A stretch of DNA of 64,000 bases. It comes from JALHNI01 sp965229305. Lineage in GTDB: Bacteria; Acidobacteriota; Terriglobia; Bryobacterales; Bryobacteraceae. Position 1 is the stretch's first letter. The number at the start of each line of letters is the position of its first letter. A program made the position numbers and the translations under genes. The notes under the pieces were generated by a model. It did not search any database. It saw only the letters and a list, made by a program, of their open reading frames with translations, and was not told where the DNA came from. The DNA is taken from the NCBI GenBank assembly GCA_965229305.1, contig CBDDIZ010000036.1, positions 186,001-250,000 of the forward strand. Reading direction: 5' to 3'. Shown in pieces: positions 52,278 to 61,296 of the stretch.

Positions 52278-53297
52278 ATGAAAGCAGCTTATTACGGCGG
52301 CTCGCGCCAGATCGACATCCGTCCCTGCGTGCCGGTCCCGCCCGGCCCCGGCCAACTCCAGGTCCGCGTTTCGCATTGCGGCATCTGCGGGACGGACCTC
52401 CACGTTTACCTGGGTGATCTCGATCACCGGATTCGCCTGCCCGAGGTGATCGGCCACGAGGGATCCGGGACGGTGGCGGCGCTGGGACCAGACGTCGGCG
52501 GCTTTGCCGTGGGCGATCCCGTGGTGGTGATGCCCATCATGTCCTGCGGCGGCTGTCCGGCCTGCCTGGCGGGGAACTATCATGTTTGCCATCAGTTGAA
52601 GGTGATTGGCATTGAGGCTCCCGGCGCGATGCAGTCGCTCTGGACGGTGCCGGCGAACCTGGTGTTCCCGCTGCCGAAAGACATGGATATGAAGCAGGCC
52701 GCGCTGATCGAGCCGGTGGCCGTGGCGTGCCACGATATCCGGGTCGGTGAGTTGCAGGCGGGCGAATACGCCGTCGTGCTGGGTGGGGGTCCCATTGGGG
52801 CGCTGATCGCGCTGGTGGCGAAGCATAAGGGCGCGCGCGTCCTGGTGACCGAGATCAACCCGTTTCGCATCGCGATGCTGCGCCGCCTGGGCCTTGAGGT
52901 CGTCGATCCGCGCCAGCCAGGCTGGGTGGAGCGCGTGATGGAGGAGACCGGGGGCGCGGGCGCGGACGTGGTGTTCGAAGTGACCGGGGTGGCCGCCGGA
53001 GCGGAGATGATGACGAAGGCCGCGAAGGTCCGCGGACGGATCGTCATTGTCGGCGTGTTTGCCAAGCCAGCGCCGGTGGACATCTACAAGATCTTTGCGC
53101 GCGAGTTGCGCTTGCTCGGCGCGCGCGTGTATCAGCGCGAGGACTTCGCCGAAGCGATCCAGCTGGTGGCTACCAACGCCTTCCCCGGAACTGAGCTCAT
53201 CACCAACGTCCTGCCGCTCGATCAGTTGCGCAGCGGGCTGGATCAAATGGCTACCGGCGGCGACGTGATGAAGATTCTGATCGACTGTCAAGCCTAA
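52278..53297 (+). CDS. Zinc-dependent alcohol/polyol dehydrogenase (Tdh/sorbitol type)
   Basis: 339 residues from ATG 52278. Medium-chain zinc dehydrogenase: catalytic-zinc region CGICGTDLHVYLGD and GHEGSG, structural zinc cluster C-x2-C-x2-C-x7-C in SCGGCPACLAGNYHVC, and Rossmann AVVLGGGPIGALIALVAK. The closest groups are L-threonine and sorbitol dehydrogenases; in this context a polyol or aldonate substrate is likely. It abuts the KduD-type gene (0 bp), so they are co-transcribed and may catalyse successive oxidation steps. Confidence 0.88.
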   Translation: MKAAYYGGSRQIDIRPCVPVPPGPGQLQVRVSHCGICGTDLHVYLGDLDHRIRLPEVIGHEGSGTVAALGPDVGGFAVGDPVVVMPIMSCGGCPACLAGNYHVCHQLKVIGIEAPGAMQSLWTVPANLVFPLPKDMDMKQAALIEPVAVACHDIRVGELQAGEYAVVLGGGPIGALIALVAKHKGARVLVTEINPFRIAMLRRLGLEVVDPRQPGWVERVMEETGGAGADVVFEVTGVAAGAEMMTKAAKVRGRIVIVGVFAKPAPVDIYKIFARELRLLGARVYQREDFAEAIQLVATNAFPGTELITNVLPLDQLRSGLDQMATGGDVMKILIDCQA

Positions 53298-54008
53298 ATG
53301 GGCGTCCTCGATTCGTTCCGGCTGAACGGCAAGCGCGCGCTGGTGACCGGCGCCAGCCGCGGCATCGGCTTCGGCATGGCACAAGCCTTGCGCGAAGCCG
53401 GCGCCGAAGTGATCGGCGTGAGCCGGGAGGCGACGCCTCCGGATGAGGCTTGCGACCTGGGCGATCGGGCGGCGCTCTATCGCCTGATCGATCGTTTGCC
53501 GCCGATCGACATCCTGGTGAACAACGCGGGCCTGATCCGGCGCGAGCCAGCCGCGCAGCACCGCGACGAGTATTGGGATGAGGTGCTGGGGGTAAACCTG
53601 ACGGCGCCGTTCCTGCTGACCCGCGAACTTGGCCGCCGGATGGTGGAGCGCGGGTCGGGCAAAGTAATCTTCGTCGCGTCCGTGCTGTCGTTCCAGGGAG
53701 GCATCACCGTGCCGGGGTACGCGGCCAGCAAAGGGGCGATTGGCACACTGGTGAAGGCGTTCGCCAACGAATGGGCCGCCCGCGGGGTCAACGTTAATGG
53801 CATTGCGCCCGGTTACATCGAGACGGACAATACGGCGGCTTTGCGTGCCGATCCGGAACGGTCCACGGCGATCCTGGGGCGAATTCCTGCCGGCCGCTGG
53901 GGCACCCCGAAGGACCTTGCCGGGGTCGCCGTCTTCCTCGCCTCTTCTGCCGCCGACTATGTGCACGGCAGTATCTATTCTGTCGATGGCGGCTGGCTCG
54001 GCCGCTAG
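53298..54008 (+). CDS. kduD: 2-dehydro-3-deoxy-D-gluconate 5-dehydrogenase-like SDR (KduD)
   Basis: 236 residues. Classical SDR with VTGASRGIGFG, NNAGLIRREPA (a KduD hallmark), catalytic SVLSFQGGITVPGYAASKGA, and the end IPAGRWGTPKDLAGVAVFLASS...VDGGWLGR, which closely follows known KduD proteins. The enzyme interconverts 2,5-diketo-3-deoxygluconate and KDG in pectin/uronate breakdown, or acts on 2-deoxygluconate. The catalytic assignment within KduD is from motif similarity only. Confidence 0.85.
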   Translation: MGVLDSFRLNGKRALVTGASRGIGFGMAQALREAGAEVIGVSREATPPDEACDLGDRAALYRLIDRLPPIDILVNNAGLIRREPAAQHRDEYWDEVLGVNLTAPFLLTRELGRRMVERGSGKVIFVASVLSFQGGITVPGYAASKGAIGTLVKAFANEWAARGVNVNGIAPGYIETDNTAALRADPERSTAILGRIPAGRWGTPKDLAGVAVFLASSAADYVHGSIYSVDGGWLGR

Positions 54009-54020
54009 AAGGATCCCCTG

Positions 54021-54731
54021 ATGAACTGGCTCACCATTCTTTTCCTGGCCCAACAACTGCGGCCCGACCTGCCGCCGATCCCGACTTACGAAGTACCGCG
54101 CGCGAACACAGCGCCCCGCATCAACGGCCAGTTGGACGACGCGATTTGGCAGACCGCCAAGCCCGTCACTTTCGTCTTCCCGTGGGCTGACCAAACCGGC
54201 AAGAAGCAGCGCACGACGGGGAAGCTCGCTTGGGACAACGAGTATCTCTATGTCGCCTACGAGTGCGACGACTCCGACATTGTGGCCGTCCATACGCAGC
54301 CGGACGACCCCACCTACAAAGACGACGCCGTGGAAATCTTTATCGCGCCACCCGGTACGAAGAACTTCTATCTCGGGCTCGAGATGAACGCGCACGCGAC
54401 GCTTTACGACTACTTCTACGCCTTCCCCACGCGGCTGCTAAAGAACTATGACTTACGCGGTGTGCAACTCGCCGTCGCCGTGCGGGGCACGCTGAACATT
54501 ACCGGGGATGAGGACAAGGGCTGGAATCTGGAAGTCGCGATTCCGTGGCGTTCGTTTTCGGATTTGACGGAACAGCCGGTCCCGAAGCCCGGCGACCGTT
54601 GGGTCGCGAATCTGAATCGCTGGGACGGCACGGAGCCGAACCGCCGTCTGTCGCAATGGTCTGATTCGGGCCTCATCCGGCCGAATCCGCACAATCCGGA
54701 CCGCTTCGGCCAACTGCTGTTCACAGAGTAA
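54021..54731 (+). CDS. Secreted CBM9 carbohydrate-binding protein
   Basis: 236 residues with a short hydrophobic N-terminus. CBM9-like fold: APRINGQLDDAIWQTAKPV, GKLAWDNEYLYVAYECDDSDI, DDAVEIFIAPPG, GWNLEVAIPWRSF and GDRWVANLNRWDG, as in the family 9 carbohydrate-binding module. It likely binds free or terminal sugars outside the cytoplasm. It is 12 bp after kduD, so probably one unit with the dehydrogenases and linked to the same sugar. Confidence 0.82.
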   Translation: MNWLTILFLAQQLRPDLPPIPTYEVPRANTAPRINGQLDDAIWQTAKPVTFVFPWADQTGKKQRTTGKLAWDNEYLYVAYECDDSDIVAVHTQPDDPTYKDDAVEIFIAPPGTKNFYLGLEMNAHATLYDYFYAFPTRLLKNYDLRGVQLAVAVRGTLNITGDEDKGWNLEVAIPWRSFSDLTEQPVPKPGDRWVANLNRWDGTEPNRRLSQWSDSGLIRPNPHNPDRFGQLLFTE

Positions 54732-54735
54732 CGAT

Positions 54736-55440
54736 TTACTTCAAGCTGGCGCGCAGCGCACGAGCTTCGGCCAGGACCATTTCCGCCGCCATCTGAGGCG
54801 AGTGCGACGGGTGCGGTGCGGCATCGGGATCGCCCAAGCCGGTGTCGCGATAGTGCCGCAGGCGAGCGAGAATCAGGTCGCGCAGGGCTTCGGCGTTATC
54901 GACTCCGGCAAAGCGCGCGACGTGGCTCGGCATCAGGCCTCCTTCTTTGGAACGCACTTTACCGCCCCCGGCGCTCCGGACTTCGACGTCGGCCAAGCCG
55001 AGGAAGCCTTGCAACGGACCGGCCGTGACGGCCAGATCCTGAATGTTGGCGAACGTCATGGTCTGCTCTTCGACGGACCATACGCCGCTCCGAATGCGCA
55101 AACTGCGGTCGGTGACGATGTACCAGCGCATGCGGTAATCCAGGCGCTGCAGGAAAAAAGTGAATGGCAGATACAGACTCATCGCGAAGACGACGAGAGT
55201 TTCGATGACCAGGGCGATGGTTTGTCCCTTTGGCGGGGCTTTGCGCAAGGACAGGTTAAAGGCGATGATCGCGGCCACCAGGCCAGCCACCACGGCCAGA
55301 TGCGTCAGCCCCCAAATGAGCACGCGCCAGCGATAGTAGTTCTTGCCCGCCCGAAACACCTGGATCGACTCGGGCGAGCCGTCCGGTGCCTGCGGCATCG
55401 GCGGTACCTTTAGCCACTGGAGCAACGCGAATTCAAGCAC
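54736..55440 (-). CDS. Membrane protein with bacterial PH domain (bPH2/YdbS-like)
   Basis: 234 residues. Two membrane segments (LIWGLTHLAVVAGLVAAIIAF and VIETLVVFAMSLYLPFTFFL) precede a bPH2 domain: RWYIVTDRSLRIRSGVWSVEEQTMTFANIQDLAVTAGPLQGFLGLADVEVRSAGG. This is the YdbS/YdbT layout. The exact role of these proteins is unproven. It overlaps the next bPH2 gene by 8 bp, forming a two-gene unit. Confidence 0.75.
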   Translation of the reverse strand: MLEFALLQWLKVPPMPQAPDGSPESIQVFRAGKNYYRWRVLIWGLTHLAVVAGLVAAIIAFNLSLRKAPPKGQTIALVIETLVVFAMSLYLPFTFFLQRLDYRMRWYIVTDRSLRIRSGVWSVEEQTMTFANIQDLAVTAGPLQGFLGLADVEVRSAGGGKVRSKEGGLMPSHVARFAGVDNAEALRDLILARLRHYRDTGLGDPDAAPHPSHSPQMAAEMVLAEARALRASLK

Positions 55441-55945
55441 TCTTGCGGCCCTCCAGCGTCAGCCGTATGGCCTTCAGTTCCGCGGCGACTTCTTCGAGGA
55501 CTTCGGTGAGCCGATCGCTTTCGGTGGTGCGCTGCTTCTTCTGGTCGGTGGCGCCGCGCATGCGTGAGTAAAGGAAGTTGCGCATGGCCTCGGGATCGGT
55601 GAGGCCTTCCAGCGTCATCTCCGCGCTCGCCCCGCTGGCCGTTTGAATCTCGATCTGCGCGAGGCCGAGCCAACGTTCAATCGCATTCGAACGCACGTGG
55701 ATGTCTTGAATGCGGGAGTAGTTCAGCATGATCTGATGGCGGAACAGGATGCCCCAGCTCATCGAAATGCCTTCGTCGGTGAAGGCATAGCGCATCGTGT
55801 GGTAGCGGAAGTAGAGCATCGGCATCGTGATGGGAAAGCCGAGCGTGGAGGCCAGCGCCTTCAGGAAGTAATACCGCAGCAATTCCGGCACTGGTCGAGT
55901 GATGCTGGCGATCTCGCGGGGAATCGGTTCCATGCTGGCGCCCAT
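55433..55945 (-). CDS. Membrane protein with bacterial PH domain (bPH2/YdbT-like)
   Basis: 170 residues. One or two membrane segments (YYFLKALASTLGFPITMPMLY) followed by a bPH2-type stretch: RYAFTDEGISMSWGILFRHQIMLNYSRIQDIHVRSNAIERWLGLAQIEIQTASG. A helical tail with coiled-coil character ends it (LTEVLEEVAAELKAIRL). It precedes the 54736 gene and is probably its partner. Confidence 0.72.
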   Translation of the reverse strand: MGASMEPIPREIASITRPVPELLRYYFLKALASTLGFPITMPMLYFRYHTMRYAFTDEGISMSWGILFRHQIMLNYSRIQDIHVRSNAIERWLGLAQIEIQTASGASAEMTLEGLTDPEAMRNFLYSRMRGATDQKKQRTTESDRLTEVLEEVAAELKAIRLTLEGRKSA

Positions 55946-55971
55946 TGTCTCGCATCAGGCACGGGCCGAGC

Positions 55972-57015
55972 TTAGCCGAGGATTTTCGCGAAGGCCAGAC
56001 TGCGTTCGAGGTCCAGGCGCTGCTGCAAGCGCAAGGCATCCTGATACTCTTTCGGGGCCGCCGGACCACCGGGAATGTCGGCGATGATCATGCCCCCTTC
56101 GTAGGGGCGGCCGTTCTTCACCAGGCTGACGAAACGGGCGAAGTCGGCCGCCGGGGTCTTGGCGAACATTTTCCAGTGGTCCGCCTCGAAGTAGGGCAGG
56201 ACTTGCGGCGGGCGGCCGGTGATGATCTCGAGGTGCAGCGGCGCGCGGGGAGCGGCCTCGCGAATCTTCTGGAACATCGCCTTCACCGGCATGGTGCCAT
56301 CGCCCAGGGCGAGCCATTGGAAGGCCGCTCCGCGCGGATGCGCGAACAGGGCCGAATCGCGAAGATGCGTGGAAGCAATGTAGGGCGCTAGCACCTCTAC
56401 CGTGAGCAGCGGATCTTCGAGAACCCACATGGGGTTGCCGATATCGAGGCACGCACCGACGTGCTCCTTTCCGGCAGCTTCGATGAGCTGGCGCGTTTCG
56501 CGAGCCGTGAGGTCGCCGTGATTTTCGATGGCGATCTTGACGCCCAAGTCTTGCGCTAAGGCCCGCACGGCGCGCAGGCCCGGGAGCGCGGCGTCCATCA
56601 GGGGCTCGGCGAGATGCTTGCGACGGTCCGCGATGTTGCCGAGGTAGCAACGCATGGCGCTGGCGCCGAGCGCCTTGGCCACCCGCAAGCCCTTGGTGAG
56701 ATAGGCCGCCGGATCACCGTCCGCGGCTCGCCAGCCACCGGCCAGAGGGCAAATCGACCCGATGCCGCCGTCGAGTTCGACGCCCTTCGCCGCGGCGTTC
56801 TGCTTGACCTTTTCCAGATAGGCCGGCTCCAGCGTTTCGAAGTCGCCCAGACTGGAGAGTTGCAGGGTGCCCGCGCCAACGCGCGCCGCGTAGTCGACGA
56901 GTTCGAGCGCTTTCCAACGATAGGCACGCACCGAGTACGCATCGAAGCCAACTGTCCGACGAGGCTGCGCCGTCGCTGCTACCGCCGCTAGAGAAATGAA
57001 CGAACGCCGAGTCAT
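55972..57015 (-). CDS. Tat-exported sugar phosphate isomerase/epimerase barrel
   Basis: 347 residues with a Tat leader (MTRRSFISLAAVAATA). AP-endonuclease-2-type barrel: VDYAARVGAGTLQLSSLG, LGASAMRCYLGN, VKIAIENHGDLTARETRQLIEAAG (Glu and His), HVGACLDIGNPMWVLED, STHLRDSALF and LHLEIITG (second Glu). The metal-binding residues are therefore present. The substrate is not predictable. It is 97 bp from the divergent Ig-like protein. Confidence 0.8.
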   Translation of the reverse strand: MTRRSFISLAAVAATAQPRRTVGFDAYSVRAYRWKALELVDYAARVGAGTLQLSSLGDFETLEPAYLEKVKQNAAAKGVELDGGIGSICPLAGGWRAADGDPAAYLTKGLRVAKALGASAMRCYLGNIADRRKHLAEPLMDAALPGLRAVRALAQDLGVKIAIENHGDLTARETRQLIEAAGKEHVGACLDIGNPMWVLEDPLLTVEVLAPYIASTHLRDSALFAHPRGAAFQWLALGDGTMPVKAMFQKIREAAPRAPLHLEIITGRPPQVLPYFEADHWKMFAKTPAADFARFVSLVKNGRPYEGGMIIADIPGGPAAPKEYQDALRLQQRLDLERSLAFAKILG

Positions 57016-57112
57016 CGTCCCATTTAACTATGCCCCGGTGCGCGGGACGGGTGTAGTGAATCCGCCCGGTACTGAGACGTCGCGGGGGACCGATCTACGA
57101 GCAGGCAGTCTT

Positions 57113-59411
57113 ATGTTTTTTCTTCGTCTGTTCGCGCTTACCGTTTGCTTGATCACGCTGGCCTGGAGCCAGACGACGCCACAACTCTCCGTCAATAACG
57201 CCACTCTGACGTTTAGTCATACGATCAATGCGGCCAAGTTACCCGCCGCCCAGTCCATTGCGGTGAAGAGCACCCCGGCGGGCGTGGCGTTCACCGTCGC
57301 CACGACCGGCCCCGCGCCATATAACGGCGCCTGGCTGCTACTTTCGGCGTCGACGGGCCGCGCGCCGCAATCGATCAGTGCGCAGGTGAATCCCACGGGG
57401 CTCGCCGCGGGAACTTACACGGCGACGGTTACGCTCACAGGGACCACTGGCAGCCCGGCGCCCACGGCGACGGTGAATGTGACGCTGCTGGTGTCGCCCC
57501 CGCCGCCGACCCTGGCCGTCTCTCCCGCCTCGCTGTCCTTTTCCTACATCACGGGCGAGCCGATTGCGGGGAATGTCGCGCTGACGACGAACTTCATCCT
57601 TTCGAGCACGGGCGGAGCAACGGGCGCCACCGTATCGGTCACCGGGGGTACGTGGCTGAAGGTGAATCCCACGGGCAACATCACGCTGGCTGGCTTACTG
57701 AACACGATCAGTGCGACGGCCGATCCCACGGGGCTCACGCCGAAAGTCTATACCGCGTCGATCAAGATCGAGTCGAAGGCAGCGGCGAATCCGTTGCTGA
57801 CGTTGGCGGTCACGCTGACGGTGCAGGCTGCGGCGCCAAGAATCTCAGCCACTTGGCCAGGGGGCGTGGGGCAGCAAGCGCCGGCGAGCGTGGTGACGCT
57901 TTCCGGCGCGAACTTCTTCTCCACGTCGGTCGCCGCAGTTTCAGGCTTTACCTCGGCGACGGTCGTGACGGCGACCGACGGCACCAACAGCAGCACGGAG
58001 ACTTTCTATATTCCGGTGTACGCCAGCGGAGCGACAGGCTTGCGTGTCGCGATGGGCTCTCCTTTGCCGCGCGGGATCATGGGCAATGCCTACACGGCCA
58101 TTACCTTGGCCGCGGCCGGCGGGACACCGCCTTACACCTGGAGCGCGCTGGGCACTCTACCGCCGGGCCTGAGTATCTCTGGCAATCAACTGTCGGGAGT
58201 GACTTCGGCCGCGGGTAGTTACTATTTCACGCTGGAGGTGGCGGACTCGGCGCTTCCCTTCTCCGCCCGAGCCCAGATGCCGATGAAGCTCACGGTGCTG
58301 CCGTCCACGGCGCCGACGGCGCTGCGCATTGTGGGTCCGTCGGCAGTGCTGCCATCCGGGACCGTCGGCACAGCTTATGCCTCTGGCCTCACCGTCAACA
58401 CCGTCGGCTCGAGTAGCCCGATCACGTTCTCCGCGACAGGCCTGCCGCCGGGCCTTGCCCTTAGCGCTAGCACGGGCGGGTTCTCCGGCACCCCCGACCT
58501 CGATTGGCACCACCGGCAATCTGGCGGCCATCCTGGTGAGCGATACCGCGCTGCTGGCGACCCTTCCCTCCGCCTTCTTGCAGAACCCCGGCATCCTGCG
58601 CATGACGGTGACAACGCCCACGCCCGGAGGCGGGGTTTCGAACGAAGGACAGTTCTTGATCTACGGGTCGCAACCGCAGGTGACGGCGGTGGTGAACTCT
58701 GGAAGCTTTCTTCAAGGCACCACCTCGCCCGGCGAGATCATCACGCTCTTCGGCCTGGGTCTGGGTCCGTCAACGCTCGCGCTGTTCGACCCGAGCGTTC
58801 CGGCTCCGCAGATCCCGACGAGCCTACCCGTCTCGACACCGAATACGTCGGTCACCGTCAACGGGACGCCCGCGCCCATTCTCTACACGAGCGCGAGCCA
58901 AGTGAGCGCAATTGTGCCTTACTCCGTTTCGGGCACGACCGCCGATGTGGTGGTGAGTTACGCCGGACTGGCGAGCCAACCGGTGACGATCAGTTTGGCG
59001 GCCACCAATCCGGGCCTATTCACAGTGGACGCATCCGGTCGGGGGCAAGGCGCTATTTTGAACTACAACGCGGCTACGAGCGACTACACGATGAACGGCA
59101 GCGCCAATGCCGCGGTCCGTGGACAGACGATTGTCTTGTACGCCACTGGCGTCGGAGCCACGACTTCGTCGGCCGCCGACACGCTGATTCCGGCGACGCC
59201 GGCGGTGACGCCCACGGCTGCGCCCACCGTGACGATTGGCGGCCAGGCGGCGAGCGTCGTGGGAGCCGTCTCGCCGGTGGGTTCGGTGCCCGGACTCCTG
59301 CAACTGAATGTCACTGTGCCGGCAAACGCACCCACGGGGGCGAACGTACCCGTCGTGGTGACGATCGGCGGCGTGGACTCGCAGCCGGGCGTCACCATGG
59401 CCATTCGTTAG
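57113..59411 (+). pseudogene. Large secreted Ig-like protein with TIGR03437 C-terminus, frameshifted
   Basis: Two frames join into one product of about 765 residues. The first, from ATG 57113, has a signal peptide (LFALTVCLITLAWSQ) and Ig-like BACON/IPT-type repeats (for example GLAAGTYTATVTLTG and NAYTAITLAAAGGTPPYTWS). It breaks near 58491-58495 at a C5 tract: one C too many. The second frame, with PTSIGTTGNLAAIL, carries a complete TIGR03437-like domain (SPGEIITLFGLGLGP to QPGVTMAIR). The repeats may be adhesins or carbohydrate-binding modules. Restoring one base gives a full-length protein, so this may be an assembly error. Confidence 0.7.
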
Positions 59412-59496
59412 CCTAACGGAGTAGGTAAAGTAACTCGCGCAGTAAGTCGTTATTACTCGACTCAGTGGAGGGGCGCTCGGCTTATTCTGGGCCTTC

Positions 59497-61296
59497 ATGC
59501 TTCATTCCCTCCTGCTTCTTTCGGTACTCGGCCAGCAGCGCCTGCTGTTTCACGACCCCGCTGCACTGCCCGCTCCGGCGCGGCTTGAGGCGATGTCGCC
59601 CGAGGACCGCGCGGAGCGTCTCCGAGGCGCGGAACGTTGGTATACAGCCAAGGTCCTGGTGCGCCATCCGGACCGCCGCGAGAAGCGTCCGTTCGCCCCG
59701 CTCACCGTCGAGCCGGCACCACTGGCGGGCTGGTCCATTGAGACTTATCCGGATGCCAAACAGGCCCAGCGCGCCGCGCAATGGATGGCCTCGCAAGGTT
59801 GGGAGGTGAGCCCGCTGGTGGCCCGGCAGCGGTTCCGCAAGCAGGCGATGTCCACGACGCGTCAGCGCGAGGTCAACGATCCGCTCTTCCCCAAGCAGTG
59901 GCACTTGGGGGCTGACAGCCTGAATCTGGGTGCGGCCTGGGACTATGTCACCGGCAAGGGAACGAATATTGCAGTGGTGGATGACGGCTTGGAGGTTTCG
60001 CACGTCGACCTCAAGGACAACGCCTATCCGCTCGACTCCGGCTACCATCACAACTTCAACGACGGCCCAGCCAGTGACCCGACGCCCGCGCTCATCGAAG
60101 ATCATCACGGCACGGCGTGCGCGGGCATTGTCGCCGCACGAGGCTTTAATAGCGAGGGGTTGGCCGGCATCGCGCCCGAAGCGCGGCTGATGGGGCTGCG
60201 ACTGATCGCCGGACCAGTGACCGACGAAGTGGAGGGCCAAGCCTTCGCCTGGCAGCCGGCAGGCACCACGGTGCATGTATCGAGCAACAGTTGGGGCCCG
60301 GGCGATGACGGCGTCGATGGGGGACGGCAGGGTCCGCTGGCCATGGCAGGGCTGGCGAAGGCGACCCGCGAGAACCGCGACGGCTTAGGAACGGTGGTCG
60401 TGGTGTCGGCGGGCAACGGCCGCAAGAAGGGCGACAACTCCAGTTTCGACGCTTATGCCAGTTCGCGTTTCGCGATTGCCGTGGCGGCCATCAATCGAGC
60501 GGGCGAGCCTTCGTCCTACAGCGAAGAGGGCATGAACGTCGCCATCTCCGCCTACGGTGGTGAGTACTTTCCACCGGACGTGATCTGGACCACGAATCGC
60601 TCCGGCGCCGAAGCGAACGCGCGGTTGAAAGAGCCGGGCGCGAGCGAGGCGCCGATCAACTACACGGACTCGTTCAACGGCACGTCGGCCGCGGCGCCGC
60701 AAGTGTCGGGAGCCGTAGCTTTGTTACTCGAGCGCAATCCGCGGCTTCACTACCGCGACGTCAAGGAGATTCTGCTGACCACGGCCCGGCGCACCGGACT
60801 CAAGGGCGGCGACCCGTTCGCCACCAATGGGGGCGGCTTCGCTTTCAGTCATTCCTTTGGTGCTGGCGTGTTGAATGTGGCCAAGGCGCTTGAAGCGGCC
60901 GACGGCTGGAAGAGTCTCCCGGCGCTCACGGACGTCTCCGCTCAGCAAACTCTGGAGCTGGCCCTGCCGGATGAGGGGACAAGCGAGCCGATCCGCTTTG
61001 CTCTGCCGGACTCCAATCTGCGGGTGGAGCACGTCGAGTTCACGGTCACCGTCACGCACCCTTTGCGTGGCGACCTGAGCTTCGAACTCACCTCGCCTTC
61101 GGGAATGAAGAGCGTCGCCATGCGGCGTCCGAATGACGACACACAGGACTTTACGGCTTACACCTTCACTAGCGTTCGCCACTGGGGCGAAGCAAGCAGC
61201 GGCACGTGGGAGTTGCGCCTGACAGACAGCGTGGCCAACGGCGCCAAGGGCATCGTCAAGGCCGCCAGCCTGAAGATCTACGGCACGGCGCGCTAA
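59497..61296 (+). CDS. Kexin-like S8 serine protease with P/Homo B domain
   Basis: 599 residues with a signal peptide and a ~125-residue propeptide. The S8 catalytic triad is readable: D162 (AVVDDGLEVSH), H204 (EDHHGTACAGIVAA), oxyanion N307 (VSAGNGR) and S397 (FNGTSAAAPQVSG). The C-terminal ~130 residues match the proprotein convertase P-domain (VEFTVTVTHPLRGDLSFELTSPSGMKSVAMRR...SSGTWELRLTDSV). Kexins cleave after basic pairs, and the P-domain stabilises the catalytic domain. It is probably exported and self-processed. The gene converges on the zinc-ribbon gene with a 4-bp overlap. Confidence 0.92.
   Translation: MLHSLLLLSVLGQQRLLFHDPAALPAPARLEAMSPEDRAERLRGAERWYTAKVLVRHPDRREKRPFAPLTVEPAPLAGWSIETYPDAKQAQRAAQWMASQGWEVSPLVARQRFRKQAMSTTRQREVNDPLFPKQWHLGADSLNLGAAWDYVTGKGTNIAVVDDGLEVSHVDLKDNAYPLDSGYHHNFNDGPASDPTPALIEDHHGTACAGIVAARGFNSEGLAGIAPEARLMGLRLIAGPVTDEVEGQAFAWQPAGTTVHVSSNSWGPGDDGVDGGRQGPLAMAGLAKATRENRDGLGTVVVVSAGNGRKKGDNSSFDAYASSRFAIAVAAINRAGEPSSYSEEGMNVAISAYGGEYFPPDVIWTTNRSGAEANARLKEPGASEAPINYTDSFNGTSAAAPQVSGAVALLLERNPRLHYRDVKEILLTTARRTGLKGGDPFATNGGGFAFSHSFGAGVLNVAKALEAADGWKSLPALTDVSAQQTLELALPDEGTSEPIRFALPDSNLRVEHVEFTVTVTHPLRGDLSFELTSPSGMKSVAMRRPNDDTQDFTAYTFTSVRHWGEASSGTWELRLTDSVANGAKGIVKAASLKIYGTAR

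Noticed and set aside
52269..54395. 708-codon open frame on the minus strand, opposite the zinc dehydrogenase, KduD and CBM9 genes
   Set aside because: It is an antisense shadow of three well-supported genes. The translation is rich in Arg, His and Asp without a consistent domain, as expected in GC-rich DNA.
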